Origin: Streptomyces corallincola
Lineage (GTDB): Bacteria; Actinomycetota; Actinomycetes; Streptomycetales; Streptomycetaceae
DNA length: 45,218 bases
Direction of reading: 5' to 3'
Assembly (NCBI RefSeq): GCF_019104725.1
Contig: NZ_JAHRXF010000048.1
Coordinates: forward strand, 1 to 45,218
A program made the translations under genes and the position numbers. The notes under the pieces were generated by a model. The model worked only from the letters and a program-made list of their open reading frames with translations. It searched no databases and was not told where the DNA came from. Position 1 is the stretch's first letter, and each line of letters starts with the position of its first letter. Shown here one piece after another: positions 16,839 through 25,513 of this stretch.

Positions 16839-17867
16839 ATGCCCTCCCTGTTCGATTCCATCACACTGGGCAAGACCGAAGGGAAGCGTCCAGCGAAGCC
16901 GGTCGTGCGGTCCGCCGAGCACCGGCTGCTGCTGTTCACCGGGCGGGCCCACCCAGACCTCGCCGAACGCATCGCCGCCGGACTCGGCACGGCCCTCGTT
17001 CCCACCCAGGCGCGGGACTTCGCCAACGGCGAGATCTACGTCCGCCACGAGGAATCGGTGCGCGGAGCGGACTGCTTCGTCGTCCAGTCGTACACCAACC
17101 CCATCAACACGTGGATCATGGAACAACTCCTCATGATCGATGCGTTGAAACGGGCTTCCGCCCGCAGCATCACCGTCGTGGCCCCCTTCTACGGCTACTC
17201 GCGACAGGACAAGAAGCACAAGGGCCGCGAGCCGATCTCGGCCCGGCTGCTGGCAGACCTGCTCACGGCCGCCGGAGCCGACCGGATCATCACCATCGAC
17301 CTGCACACCGATCAGATCGTGGGCTTCTTCGACGGCCCCGTCGATCACCTCTTCGCGATGCCCATCCTCGCCGACCACGTTGCCGGACTCACCGACCACG
17401 ACCGGCTGACGGTGGTGTCCCCAGACGCCGGGCGGGTGCGGGTAGCTGATCGGTGGTGCGACCGGCTGGGCGTACCACTCGCCATCGTCCACAAGAAGCG
17501 GGACAAGGACGTCGCGCACCAAGTGAGCGTGCACGAAGTGGTAGGCGATGTGGAGAACCGAGTCTGCGTGCTGGTGGACGACATGGTGGACACAGCCGGC
17601 ACAATATGCGCGGCGGCCGAGGCTCTCTACGACGCCGGTGCGCAGGACGTCATCGTCGCCGCAACGCACGGCATCCTGTCCGGGCCGGCCGTCGACCGCC
17701 TGAAGAACAGCAAGGTCAGCCGATTCGTCTTCACCGACACCCTGCCGACGGCCGCTGCGACCGGCCTGGACAAGGTCGAGGTCCTGTCCATCGCCCCGCT
17801 GATCGCTCAGGCGATACGGGAGATCTTCGAGAACGGTTCGGTGACGAGCCTTCTGCAAGACCTGTAG
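16839..17867 (+). CDS. prs: ribose-phosphate pyrophosphokinase (PRPP synthetase)
   Basis: This 342-residue enzyme makes PRPP from ribose 5-phosphate and ATP. Visible marks are DFANGEIYVRHEESVRG, the ATP-loop region FYGYSRQDKKHKGREPISARL, DLHTDQIVGFFDGPVDHLF, SPDAGRVRVADRW and the PRPP loop VCVLVDDMVDTAGTI. It follows indA by 8 bases with an AAGGAAG site, and a strong stem-loop closes the operon after it. A second, cluster-borne prs would raise PRPP for the UPRT, or act backwards or by ribose 5-phosphate balance for the C-glycosidase. It differs from a typical prs in having an N-terminal extension of about 20 residues. Confidence 0.93.
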   Translation: MPSLFDSITLGKTEGKRPAKPVVRSAEHRLLLFTGRAHPDLAERIAAGLGTALVPTQARDFANGEIYVRHEESVRGADCFVVQSYTNPINTWIMEQLLMIDALKRASARSITVVAPFYGYSRQDKKHKGREPISARLLADLLTAAGADRIITIDLHTDQIVGFFDGPVDHLFAMPILADHVAGLTDHDRLTVVSPDAGRVRVADRWCDRLGVPLAIVHKKRDKDVAHQVSVHEVVGDVENRVCVLVDDMVDTAGTICAAAEALYDAGAQDVIVAATHGILSGPAVDRLKNSKVSRFVFTDTLPTAAATGLDKVEVLSIAPLIAQAIREIFENGSVTSLLQDL

Positions 17868-17881
17868 GGCGCCCCGTCGGG

Positions 17882-17917
17882 CCTGTACGGCGACGCGCAA
17901 GACGAGCGCCGTACAGG
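17882..17917 (+). terminator. terminator after prs
   Basis: A perfect 11-bp stem (CCTGTACGGCG 17882-17892 with CGCCGTACAGG 17907-17917) and a 14-base loop lie 14 bases behind the prs stop. This fits the end of the upp-to-prs operon. Confidence 0.7.
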
Positions 17918-18037
17918 TCTGTCCTGCGCACGGGAGCCGACTTCGCCCGCGGATGGCCGGTCCGACGAGCAAGGGGCCAGCCCGGCAGCACCGTCCAGAC
18001 CTGCCGCTGCTGGCTGCGCCGCACACGTGAGGCGATT

Positions 18038-18640
18038 GTGTGGGTGCAGCGCGGCGAGGCCCCGTCGGTAAGGATCGCGTCTCCGCGCAAGCCACAACCA
18101 TCCTACGAGAAAGGCGAGTTGGTCAGGATCCGCGACTGGGTCGGGAATCTGCTGGGACGGGCGCGGTTGGACGGCCTGGCGCTGATGGCACTCAGCGTCG
18201 GCTGCGGCCTCACCCCCGGTGAACTCCGCCAAGTCCGCGGTCATCACATCGACATCGCCAGCGGTGTTCCGGTGCTGGACGAGGACCTGCTGGGTCGGCT
18301 CGTGGCCTGCTGGGCAGGCTGGAGCGTCGTACTGGCAGAGCTGGCCGAGGCCGCCGGAGAGGACTACCTGTTCCGGCCCGGACGGAAGGTCGCGGCGGCG
18401 AAGAACCTGGTGTCGTCCTGGCCGGCCCGCCACCGGCCTCCCGCCGGGCTGCCGCCGCTGTCGGCCCGACGGCTGCGTTCGACGTGGATCGTTGGACTGC
18501 TCTCGGAGGGCATCAGCCCGTCCGTGGTCGCCGCGGCTGCCGGGATGTCCTCGCCAGCCGGACTCGCTCCTTACCACCAGTGGGTCCCTCCTCTTCCGCG
18601 TAGGGAGGTCATCCGGCTGCTGCACGGACACCGCCGGTGA
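18038..18640 (+). pseudogene. tyrosine recombinase-like fragment upstream of a transposase
   Basis: From GTG 18038 (or 18044) the frame encodes about 200 residues resembling the C-terminal half of actinobacterial integrase-like proteins. It shows LALMALSVGCGLTPGELRQVRG, then AGEDYLFRPGRKVAAAKNLVSS and LSARRLRSTWIVGLLSEG. No clear catalytic Tyr is visible and the N-terminal part is missing, so it is probably a remnant, although the frame is open. Its TGA overlaps the transposase start (GTGATG, 18637-18642). This suggests the two were once coupled genes of one element. The start is uncertain. Confidence 0.5.
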
Positions 18641-20460
18641 TGGCCCGCCCGGCGGCGGACGAGACGGCCGCACGCGCTCTGCGGCCCCGTGTCCGCCCGG
18701 GAAAAATCACGAAGATCGAGGACTCCAAGGTCGGTCAGCTGCTCACCCTGCTCGACCGCTCCGGCGTGCCCCAGCAGTTGGAGGAACTCCTGGCCGGGCG
18801 GCCGGGCCCGGCGGGGGTGCGTCCGCGCACCGTGCTGGCCGGACTGCTGCTGGCCGCCTACTACACCTGTCGGGCCACCATCGCCGAAGCCTGGCGCATC
18901 CTTCACTTCCGCCTCGAACCCAGAGCCCGCACCTGGCTGGGCATCCCCCAGCAGTCCCCGGTGACGGCACGGGAGTGCATCGCGGCCAGCCGCCGCCTCT
19001 ACCGAGGCTTCGACCGCATCACCACCATCCTGGACCCGGCGCGCTGCGACCGCCGCTCCCGCCTGCCCCAGGAGATCGCCGGCGCCTACGCGGACGCCTG
19101 GAACGTCCCCTCCGGCCGCCAGGCCGCCGAGCGGCTCCAGCTGTTGGCCAACCAGCTGGTCCTCACCCCGGTCCGCCTCGCCCACAAGCACGGTCACCTG
19201 CGCGGCTGGCGCGGGGACGTGGGCGTGGATGCCACCTCCATCCCCGTGCTGGTCCGTCCCGCCAGTGACCGCACCCCGACCGCGCCGGTTGAGATCACCG
19301 CAGGCTGGCACTACAGCGGCGGCTCCGGCGAGGGCACCTTCGGCTAAAGCGCCAGCTTCGTCGTCGCGGCCCACCGCCGCCGCCCCGGCAAGAAGGCCGG
19401 CAAACCGACCGCCTACCCGCAGATGTGCGTCGGCCTGGTCCTGGAGACCCCCACCGTCCGCACCGGCCGCAATGCGGTCCTCGCCCTGGAAGAACTGTCC
19501 GCACTCGGAGTGCCGGCGGGCACCTGCGCAGCCGACCGTGCCTACACCGGGTGCTCTCCCGAGAACTTCCAGATCCCCGTCCGCCGCCTCGGCTACCGCC
19601 TCGCCCTTGACTACAAGGTCAACGACCGCGATCCGCAGGGCAGCTGGCAGGGCGCCCTGCTCGTCGACGGCTCCCTCGCCTGCCCCCACATGCCTGGCGC
19701 ACTGGTGCAGGCCACCCGCGGACTGGACGACAAAGCCGTACGCGAGATCCACGAAAACCAGCAGCTCACCGAACACATCACCGCCCGCGAGCCGCACTAC
19801 CTCAAGACCAAACAAGGCCCCGACGCCCGAGACGCCATCCGCCTCCAGTGCCCGGCCGCCGGACCGTCCCCGTCGGTGAACTGCGCACGCCGCGACCGCC
19901 TCCGCCCCCGCACACCCTGAACCCCGGGCCCGCCCACCGCAGTGGTCGACTTCAGCGACAGCCGCAAACGCGCCGCCCACCCCGCCGCCCGGCCCACCGT
20001 CCAGCTCCCCCAGGACGAATGGCTTAACCCCCCCACCGGGGGACGAACTGCGTCGCGTCTGCAGCAAATCCGACATCACCGTCCCCGCCGACGCCTCCGG
20101 AGACATCAAGACCGCCAAGTTCCGGCAGGACAGCCACTATCTGTCCGACGACTGGACCGCCGCCTACAAACCCATCCGCTCCCACAACGAAGGCATCCAC
20201 GGCCGCCTCAAGGGCGACGAGATCGACATCGGCAACCCGAAACACCGCCCGGCACCGGGCCAGGCAGCCCAGACGCTCCTCGTCGCCCTCATGGTCACCG
20301 CCGGAAACCTCGACATCCTCGAGACCTGGCTCTACCAGCGCACCGGCACCCAGCTCACCGACACCGTCTTCGACAACACCGATCCCCAGCCACCAACACC
20401 ACGGGAGACGGAACCACCCGCAGAGACCGGACGGCCGCCGCCACCCACCACAGGCAGCTG
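18637..20460 (+). pseudogene. decayed IS1182/IS4-like DDE transposase
   Basis: The transposase begins at GTG 18637 (KVGQLLTLLDRSGVPQQLEELL) and reads to an in-frame TAA at 19345-19347, where the original codon was probably Tyr (GTFG-stop-SASFVVAAHR). It continues in the same frame (AYPQMCVGLVLETPT, CAADRAYTGCSPENFQIP) to a second in-frame TGA at 19918. It resumes (VVDFSDSRKRAAHP), then shifts frame near the C-run at about 20030 to the tail ELRRVCSKSDITVPAD...WTAAYKPIRSHNEGIHGRLKG. Two nonsense codons and one frameshift make it inactive. Family assignment is by overall pattern (N-terminal DUF772-like part and late Glu-containing SHNEGIHG). Confidence 0.75.
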
Positions 20461-20484
20461 AACCACAAGAACCGAACACGACCA

Positions 20485-20514
20485 CAACCAGCCCCGGCAC
20501 CCCGGGGCTGGTTG
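20485..20514 (+). terminator. 13-bp stem-loop behind the transposase remnant
   Basis: Arms CAACCAGCCCCGG (20485-20497) and CCGGGGCTGGTTG (20502-20514) pair perfectly around a 4-base loop. This is a strong intrinsic terminator-type hairpin just after the transposase tail. Confidence 0.75.
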
Positions 20515-20618
20515 CAATGCATGCGACACGGAAAAGCGGGACAGCGAAACGGCCACGCTCGACGCCCGCCGCCATCCACCACCCCGAACAGCATCGAACA
20601 GATCCCGGAAACGACGAA

Positions 20619-20650
20619 GATCCCGCGCGATCATCATGATCGCCGGGATC
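20619..20650. terminator. imperfect GATC-rich stem-loop
   Basis: Arms GATCCCGCGCGATCA and TGATCGCCGGGATC pair with one bulged position around a 3-base loop. It lies between the transposase remnant and the MFS gene. It may be a bidirectional terminator or part of the insertion-sequence end. Confidence 0.45.
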
Positions 20651-20662
20651 TCGTCAACCGAC

Positions 20663-20678
20663 CTTGAGTTAACTCAAG
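20663..20678. promoter_or_regulatory. perfect 16-bp palindrome upstream of the MFS gene
   Basis: CTTGAGTTAACTCAAG is a perfect palindrome about 60 bases before the MFS start. Its centre resembles the spacing style of MerR/SoxR-type operators, but the half-site is not the SoxR one. No regulator gene is adjacent. Confidence 0.5.
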
Positions 20679-20739
20679 AACGGCCGGCCCGGGGACCCAG
20701 GAGGCTCCGGGGATCACTGTCAGGACGGGGGGCGTCGGC

Positions 20740-21989
20740 ATGCGTGAGAAATCGAGAACACTCTTGCCGGAAGGGCAAGTTGGAGATGGGCCGCCAGGGC
20801 GGAGGGTGATCGGGCGGGACGTGCGGCTGTGGGTGGCCGGGACCAGTCTCTCCCTCTTCGGTGACGCGGCCCTGTGGATCGCGCTCGGTGTCTGGACGAA
20901 GGACCTGACCGGTTCCGACGGCCGCGCGGGACTCGCCTTCGCGGCGTACGTCGTACCCCGGCTCGGCGCTCCGTTCCTGGGCCTGGTCGTGGACCGGTTC
21001 CGGCGCCGTCCGCTGATCGCGCTCCTCAACCTCGCGCTGGCGGGCTGGGTCTGCCTGGCGTTCCTCGTCCACGACCAGCGGCAGGTCTGGCTGCTCCTCC
21101 TCGTGCTGTTCGGCGTCGGCCTGGGGGTCGGCCTGCACAACGCGGCGGGCAGCGCGCTGCTCACCCACCTCGTGGACAGCGGCCAACTCGGCCGCACCAA
21201 CGCCCTGTTGCGCACCATGCAGGAGGGCGGCATGCTCGTCGCCCCGGCCGTCGGCTCGGCCCTGTACGTCACCGCGGGCCCCCGCGCGGTCGCCGCACTG
21301 GAAGCGGTCACCTTCCTGGTCTGCGCGCTGTGCGTCCTCGCGGTCCGCGTGGACGAACCCGAACCCCGGCCGTCCGAAGGCAGGCTCACCGAGGAACTCC
21401 TCGCGGGAGTACGGCACTTGACAGGCACCCCGCGCCTGCGGGCGGTCGCTCTCGCGCTGGGGGGGGACTGCTGGGCTTCGGCTTCATCGAGACCGTCATC
21501 TACGCGGTCGCCGACCGGGGCCTCCATCGCGGCGCCGCGTTCGTCGGCGTCCTCACCGTGGTCAAAGGCACCGGCGCGGTCCTCGGCGGCCTCGCGGGAA
21601 TGCGGCTGCTCCAGCGGGTGGAGCCGGGCCGTGAAGGCGTACGGACCGTGTGCGGCCTGAGCATGATGGCTCTGGGCTGCTGGATCACGGCGCTTCCCGG
21701 GTTCTTCGCCGCCTTCACCGGCGTTCTCGTCATGGGCCTCGGCACTCCGGGCGCCGTCGTCGGCCTCTACACCACCGTCCAGCGTCACTCCCCGGCCCAC
21801 CTCCAGGGCCGCGTCGCAGCGGCGGCCAGCATGCTCGCCACGGCCCCGCAGGTACTCGCGGTGGCGACCGGTGCGTGGCTGATCACACGGGTGGACTACC
21901 GGTTTCTGCTGGTCGGGATGGGGGTGGTGATCGGGGTGAGTGCGCTGTATCTGGCGCTGCGCACAAGGAAGTTGACCGCGCAAAGTTGA
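20740..21989 (+). pseudogene. MFS transporter with a frameshift in a G8 run
   Basis: The frame from ATG 20740 encodes a major facilitator N-terminal half (RDVRLWVAGTSLSLFGDAALW, then the loop motif VVDRFRRRPLIALLN). It runs to VALALGG at a run of eight G near 21461-21468. The rest (LLGFGFIETVIYAVADRGL to YLALRTRKLTAQS, stop 21987-21989) is in the next frame. One more G would give a continuous protein of about 416 residues with 12 membrane segments. A sequencing or assembly slip is as likely as a true mutation. It is probably a drug-efflux type MFS with unknown substrate. Confidence 0.8.
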
Positions 21990-22058
21990 CATGTACGATC
22001 AACGACGCCACGAAACGCACACGAAATCCCGACAACTCGGCGCGCAGAGCGGAGCAAC

Positions 22059-22415
22059 GTGCACATCGCCTTCGTCACGGTCAACGCCCTCGGAGTGATC
22101 TTCAACGGCGCAGCCGCGGTCACGTACCTGATCGGCCACGAATACCCCAAGACGCAGGCGGACATGAAGGGGATACCGCGCAAGTATGTGCCGGTCCTGG
22201 GCGCGTTGCTCGCGGCGGGCACCCTCGGCCTGCTGGCCGGGTTCGCGGTCCCGGCGCTCGGCACCCTCGCGGCCTGCGGGCTCATCCTCTACTTCATCGG
22301 CGCGATCATCGCCCACCTGCGGGTCGGCTCACGCAACATCGTGGGCGGCATCGTCTTCCTCGCCACCGCCGTGGCCGTCCTGATCCTGGGCGTGCGGGAT
22401 CACGGAATCTGGTGA
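22059..22415 (+). CDS. DoxX-like four-helix membrane protein
   Basis: This 118-residue protein starts at GTG 22059 and has four hydrophobic segments, with a short charged loop YPKTQADMKGIPRKY between the first two. This matches the DoxX-like family, often induced by stress and of unsettled function. It stands alone after the MFS gene. A short inverted repeat GTTGA...TCAAC lies upstream near 21984-22003. A hairpin follows the gene at 22421-22438. Confidence 0.75.
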   Translation: MHIAFVTVNALGVIFNGAAAVTYLIGHEYPKTQADMKGIPRKYVPVLGALLAAGTLGLLAGFAVPALGTLAACGLILYFIGAIIAHLRVGSRNIVGGIVFLATAVAVLILGVRDHGIW

Positions 22416-22420
22416 CTAAC

Positions 22421-22438
22421 ACGCTTACTGGTAAGCGT
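22421..22438. terminator. short perfect inverted repeat after the doxX-like gene
   Basis: ACGCTTAC (22421-22428) and GTAAGCGT (22431-22438) pair around TG. It lies between convergent genes, so termination is likely, though an operator is possible. Directly behind it come three near-copies of TTGCGCC (about 22441-22464). Confidence 0.45.
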
Positions 22439-22496
22439 AGTTGCGCCTTGCGCCTTGCGTCTTGCGCGGGGCCGGGGGCACCGGCGGGCGCCGACG

Positions 22497-23300
22497 CTAC
22501 TTCGTGAACCTGCCGTCGCCCACCACGATGTGCGGCCTGCTGTTCACGGCGTCGGGTGCCCACTCCAGGATCTTGACCTCGATCGTGACGAGGTCCGTAC
22601 CGGCGAGCGACTCGTCCACGCTCTGGGGTACGCCGGAACGCAGTGTGCGGGCGGCGAGGGTGGTGCCGTCACGGCGCGTGACGCTCACGTAGCCGACGTA
22701 CCCCGGCAGTGTCCGCGCGTCCAGGCCGACCGTCGCCCGGAACCGGGTCATCCCGGAGGGCACGTTGAAGGAGAGCGGCGTCACGTCCTTGGCGAAGACG
22801 CCCGGCGAGAAGACGATGCTCTCGGGCAGCGGGCTGTCTCCGAGGCGGGTGGCGGTCTCGCCTTCGTTGTTGTGGTAGCCGCCGATGGGGCCGTCGTCGG
22901 TCAGGTACTTCACCCGCAGCGAGGCGCTGCCGCCGACCCCGGCCCCCGCCCCGGCTCCGGCGGTCGCGGGAGCGCCGCCGTCGGTGGGCGGTGCCGTGTC
23001 CCCGGTACCCGCACCGTCCGCAGACCCCGGCGAGTCGGCACCGCCCGCCCCGGACCCGGACGAAGAGGCCGCCGACGGCGACATGTTGGCGGTGTCGGAG
23101 GCCGCCGTGTCGGAGGCCGCCGTGTCGGCGGTGGACCGGGAAGGCTGCGCACCCTCCTGGCAGTCCGCTCCGTTCACACACATCTTCGCGTCCCGCCCCG
23201 CGTGCTGGGAGTAGTTGTTGGTGTCGCCGCACCCCGTGAGCACGGGCAGCAGCAACAGCCCCACGACAACCGCCCCTCGGCGACCCGATCCACTCCGCAT
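22497..23300 (-). CDS. secreted lipoprotein with NPCBM-like domain, paralogue 2
   Basis: This 267-residue protein starts at 23300 behind a GGGGGGAC site. A signal peptide ends in the lipobox LPVLTGC near residue 22. Directly behind it is the motif shared with the two upstream genes, DTNNYSQHAGRDAKMCVNG...C. A Ser/Gly/Ala/Thr-rich linker of about 90 residues follows. The C-terminal 140 residues are strand-rich (SLRVKYLTDD, MTRFRATVGLDARTL, VSVTRRDGTTLAARTL) and resemble NPCBM carbohydrate-binding domains. It is probably anchored outside the membrane and reaching the cell wall. It is the last gene of a three-gene set, spaced by 23 bases. Function is unknown. Confidence 0.75.
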   Translation of the reverse strand: MRSGSGRRGAVVVGLLLLPVLTGCGDTNNYSQHAGRDAKMCVNGADCQEGAQPSRSTADTAASDTAASDTANMSPSAASSSGSGAGGADSPGSADGAGTGDTAPPTDGGAPATAGAGAGAGVGGSASLRVKYLTDDGPIGGYHNNEGETATRLGDSPLPESIVFSPGVFAKDVTPLSFNVPSGMTRFRATVGLDARTLPGYVGYVSVTRRDGTTLAARTLRSGVPQSVDESLAGTDLVTIEVKILEWAPDAVNSRPHIVVGDGRFTK

Positions 23301-23323
23301 CCGCGCGTCCCCCCGCTTCCCGT

Positions 23324-24160
23324 TCACCCACGCACCACTGGCGCGCCGACCGCTCCGTACGTACCGCCGAGCGCCCCGTCGAAAGTGATCCGCAACAGCC
23401 CGACATGCCGGATGTCGAGCCCCTTGACGGTGTAACTCGTCCCACGGACAAGGGTCTTCGCGCAGAGCACCTTCCCGGTTCCCTGGTCCGTCACCTTCAC
23501 TGTGAGCGTACGGGTCGGATCGGTGCCCGGGGAATCCGCGGCCATGCCGAACGTGGCGTCCAACTTCGCGTATCTGCCACCCAGTCGGACCTGGAACCAG
23601 CCGGTCTCGGTACTGTCGCACCCGATCGAGCAGTGGACGACGAGGCCCGTGTCGAAGGACGTGTCGCCCACCACCACGTCCGCGACGTTCCAGTCCGTGC
23701 ACGTGCCCAGATAACACCCGTCCGTGGAGTCGCGCAGGCCCTCGGGGAGGTTCCCGCCCGACAGCACCACCTTCACGGGGGCGGGCGTGCCCTCGACGGA
23801 ACCGGTACTCCCACCGTCCCCGCTGTCGCTGTCGCTGCCGTCGCCTGGGCCGGTGTCCGTGCCTGTGCCGCCGTTCGCACCGCCGTCCGACGCGCGCATG
23901 TTGTCGGACGCGGAGTCGCCGGGCGCGGAACCGGCGGGCGTGGAGTCGCCTGACGTGGAATCGTCGGTACCGGCGCGGGACGGTTCGGCCGCGTCCCCCG
24001 AGCCACCGCTCGCGCTCGCGGTGCACAACGACCCTTCGACGCACGCTTCCGCGTTCCCGCCCGCGTGCTGGTTGATCGTGGTGTCCTTGCACGAGGTGAC
24101 CACCAAAACGCAGAGCCCCGCGAGAACGACCCCGCGAACCGCTCGTCGCCATGACCGCAT
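23324..24160 (-). CDS. secreted lipoprotein with NPCBM-like domain, paralogue 1
   Basis: This 278-residue protein starts at 24160 with a signal peptide ending in the lipobox VLVVTSC. The shared motif follows (DTTINQHAGGNAEACVEGSLC), then an acidic Ser/Thr/Gly/Asp linker. A beta-rich C-terminal domain contains DCYLGTC-like Cys residues (GCYLGTCTDW, HCSIGCDSTE) and FQVRLGGRYAKLDATFGMA, typical of NPCBM or galactose-binding-like folds. The four extra Cys are absent from the sister lipoprotein. The position of the gene, 17 bases after the small membrane protein gene, indicates one operon. The exact domain family needs a profile search. Confidence 0.75.
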   Translation of the reverse strand: MRSWRRAVRGVVLAGLCVLVVTSCKDTTINQHAGGNAEACVEGSLCTASASGGSGDAAEPSRAGTDDSTSGDSTPAGSAPGDSASDNMRASDGGANGGTGTDTGPGDGSDSDSGDGGSTGSVEGTPAPVKVVLSGGNLPEGLRDSTDGCYLGTCTDWNVADVVVGDTSFDTGLVVHCSIGCDSTETGWFQVRLGGRYAKLDATFGMAADSPGTDPTRTLTVKVTDQGTGKVLCAKTLVRGTSYTVKGLDIRHVGLLRITFDGALGGTYGAVGAPVVRG

Positions 24161-24177
24161 GATGTGCGAGTCCCCGT

Positions 24178-24345
24178 CTAGCACTTCGAGTTGACGCAGA
24201 CGGTGCCGTCGCGGCCCGTCTTCTGGTCGATGCGGTTGGTGTCCGACGCCGACAGGCTGGTGATCAGCGCGGCGGCGATCACGCCCACGACCCCGATGAC
24301 CGCGACGAGGATCGCCACCTTGTGTTCCTTGGTCCAACCGGCCAT
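24178..24345 (-). CDS. 55-residue single-pass membrane protein, founder of the paralogue set
   Basis: ATG at 24345 has an AGGGGGG site about 8 bases upstream, and the frame ends with TAG at 24178-24180. The protein has a short charged N-terminus (MAGWTKEHK), one membrane helix (VAILVAVIGVVGVIAAALIT) and an outer tail DTNRIDQKTGRDGTVCVNSKC that ends on the last residue. The tail lines up with the segment behind the lipobox of both downstream lipoproteins (DTN...Q..GRD...CVN...C). The protein is therefore a minimal version of the same module, fixed by a helix rather than a lipid. The two Cys could form a disulphide outside the cell. I do not recognise the family. Confidence 0.7.
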   Translation of the reverse strand: MAGWTKEHKVAILVAVIGVVGVIAAALITSLSASDTNRIDQKTGRDGTVCVNSKC

Positions 24346-24618
24346 AAACGCAACCCCCCTTGCTCAAAATGGAGGTTGATCGTGGCACAGGACCGGTGCT
24401 GATCACTTGGGAAACATGGAACGTATGGGGTGCTGTGTCACGGTCGTTACAGCACGCCACAACCCGCCGCGCCGGGGACCACCGGGCGGCCCGGCGTCGC
24501 CCCGCACGCTGTCGGCGGACTGTCGGGCCCACGGCGGCGACTTGCCGGTGACCTGTCGGCGCGGCCCGCGACGTTGTGCGGAGACCCCGCCGGGCGCCCG
24601 TACGGACAAGGACCCCTC

Positions 24619-24936
24619 ATGACCACGAACATCGCCCCGCACGTCACCGTCATCGGCGCCGTACTCGGCGGACTCACGCTCGTCACGGACCGGTTCCGCG
24701 CCCTGATCCTGGAGGGGCGGCAGGCGCTGCGGGTCGTGGACCGGCACGCGAACGTTCTGCTCGACCAGCCCGACGACGGCACGGGCGGCAACCCTGAGGC
24801 GCTGCGCGGTGAGCTTCGGCGGATGGTCAAGGCCATCTCCCGGGCGACTGGCGATCGTTCAACCGGCGCCATCCTGCAGAGCGGCGTCGATATGCGTGTG
24901 CGTGGCGGCAGCTCGGGGTGCAAGCTACCGGGATGA
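24619..24936 (+). CDS. small hypothetical protein
   Basis: This 105-residue protein starts at ATG 24619 with AAGGA at 24608-24612. It has a hydrophobic N-terminal stretch (VTVIGAVLGGLTLVT) and a helix RFRALILEGRQALRVVDRHANVLL, then a polar Gly-rich tail. No family is recognised. The stop overlaps the ATG of the broken phosphotransferase gene (ATGA 24933-24936). The 273 bases before it (24346-24618) carry the divergent promoters for it and the lipoprotein set. Confidence 0.5.
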   Translation: MTTNIAPHVTVIGAVLGGLTLVTDRFRALILEGRQALRVVDRHANVLLDQPDDGTGGNPEALRGELRRMVKAISRATGDRSTGAILQSGVDMRVRGGSSGCKLPG

Positions 24937-25051
24937 ATCTGGAAGAGGCCGGCGCGGCGTTGGTGGGTCGATTCGGCCCTGAAGCAGAGGGTTGGCTCGC
25001 CGAGGTTCCGACCTCGCTGCACGGTTGGCTGCGCGGTGGGGGTTCGTGCTA
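24933..25051 (+). pseudogene. aminoglycoside phosphotransferase, 5' part (interrupted)
   Basis: The start MNLEEAGAALVGRFGPEAEG, then WLAEVPTSLHG, resembles the N-terminus of APH(6)/hydroxyurea phosphotransferases. A one-base frameshift near 25022-25026 must be assumed for the expected continuation LAARWGFVL (25025-25051). Mobile DNA starts at 25052. Joining 25051 to 31604 reads TTC GTG CTA GGT GAG CTG (FVLGEL) and continues in the remaining gene part at 31604-32287. As sequenced, the short frame stops at 25050-25052. Confidence 0.6.
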
Positions 25052-25117
25052 AGGGCTTTCCCGTAAATGATCTTTGGGTCGGCTTGGACGTGGCTGTTCG
25101 CTGTGCGGCCCGTCCGC

Positions 25118-25513
25118 CTATCCGGCGAGGGCAAGGTTGTGCATGCGGGCGACGCCGAGCATGGTGTGGTGGACGCCGTCGCCTTTGAGGCGGCAGTCGC
25201 GGAGGACCTTCCACGTCTTCATCCGGGCGAACACGCGCTCGAAGCATGCCCGGACCTGCTTGTGGGACTTGTTGTGCGCCTCCTTCCAATCAGGCAGGTC
25301 TTCACTCTTGCGTCGACGGTGGGGCATGACGAGTTCCGTGCCGGGATAGCCGCCGTCGGCGATGGTCATGGCCTTGCCGACGGCGGCTTTGGCGCCGAGC
25401 TCCTCCCAGGCCTTGCAGTCGTTGCGGTTCCCGGCGAGCGGCCGGTCGACCACGACGACCAGGCGGGTGTCGACATTGATGACGACCTGGTGGTTGGTGG
25501 AGTACCGGTAGTT
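25118..25513 (-). pseudogene. IS5-type (ISL2-like) transposase, C-terminal half
   Basis: The frame reads NYRYSTNHQVVINVDTRLVVVVDRPLAGNRNDCKAW near its broken start, then TIADGGYPGTELVMPHRR and a late catalytic helix ARMKTWKVLRDCRLKGDGVHH. Its missing N-terminal half lies at 28568-28858 on the same strand and ends in HTIAAQSK. Together they give the standard AQSK-NYRYSTN junction. The break at 25513/28568 therefore marks an insertion of about 3.05 kb. Net element length from 25053 to 28920 without the insert is 814 bp, usual for this family. Confidence 0.75.

Noticed and set aside
20619..20678. possible origin or attachment site
   Set aside because: The palindromes are short and match terminator and operator patterns. 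No integrase, tRNA end or replication gene supports another role.
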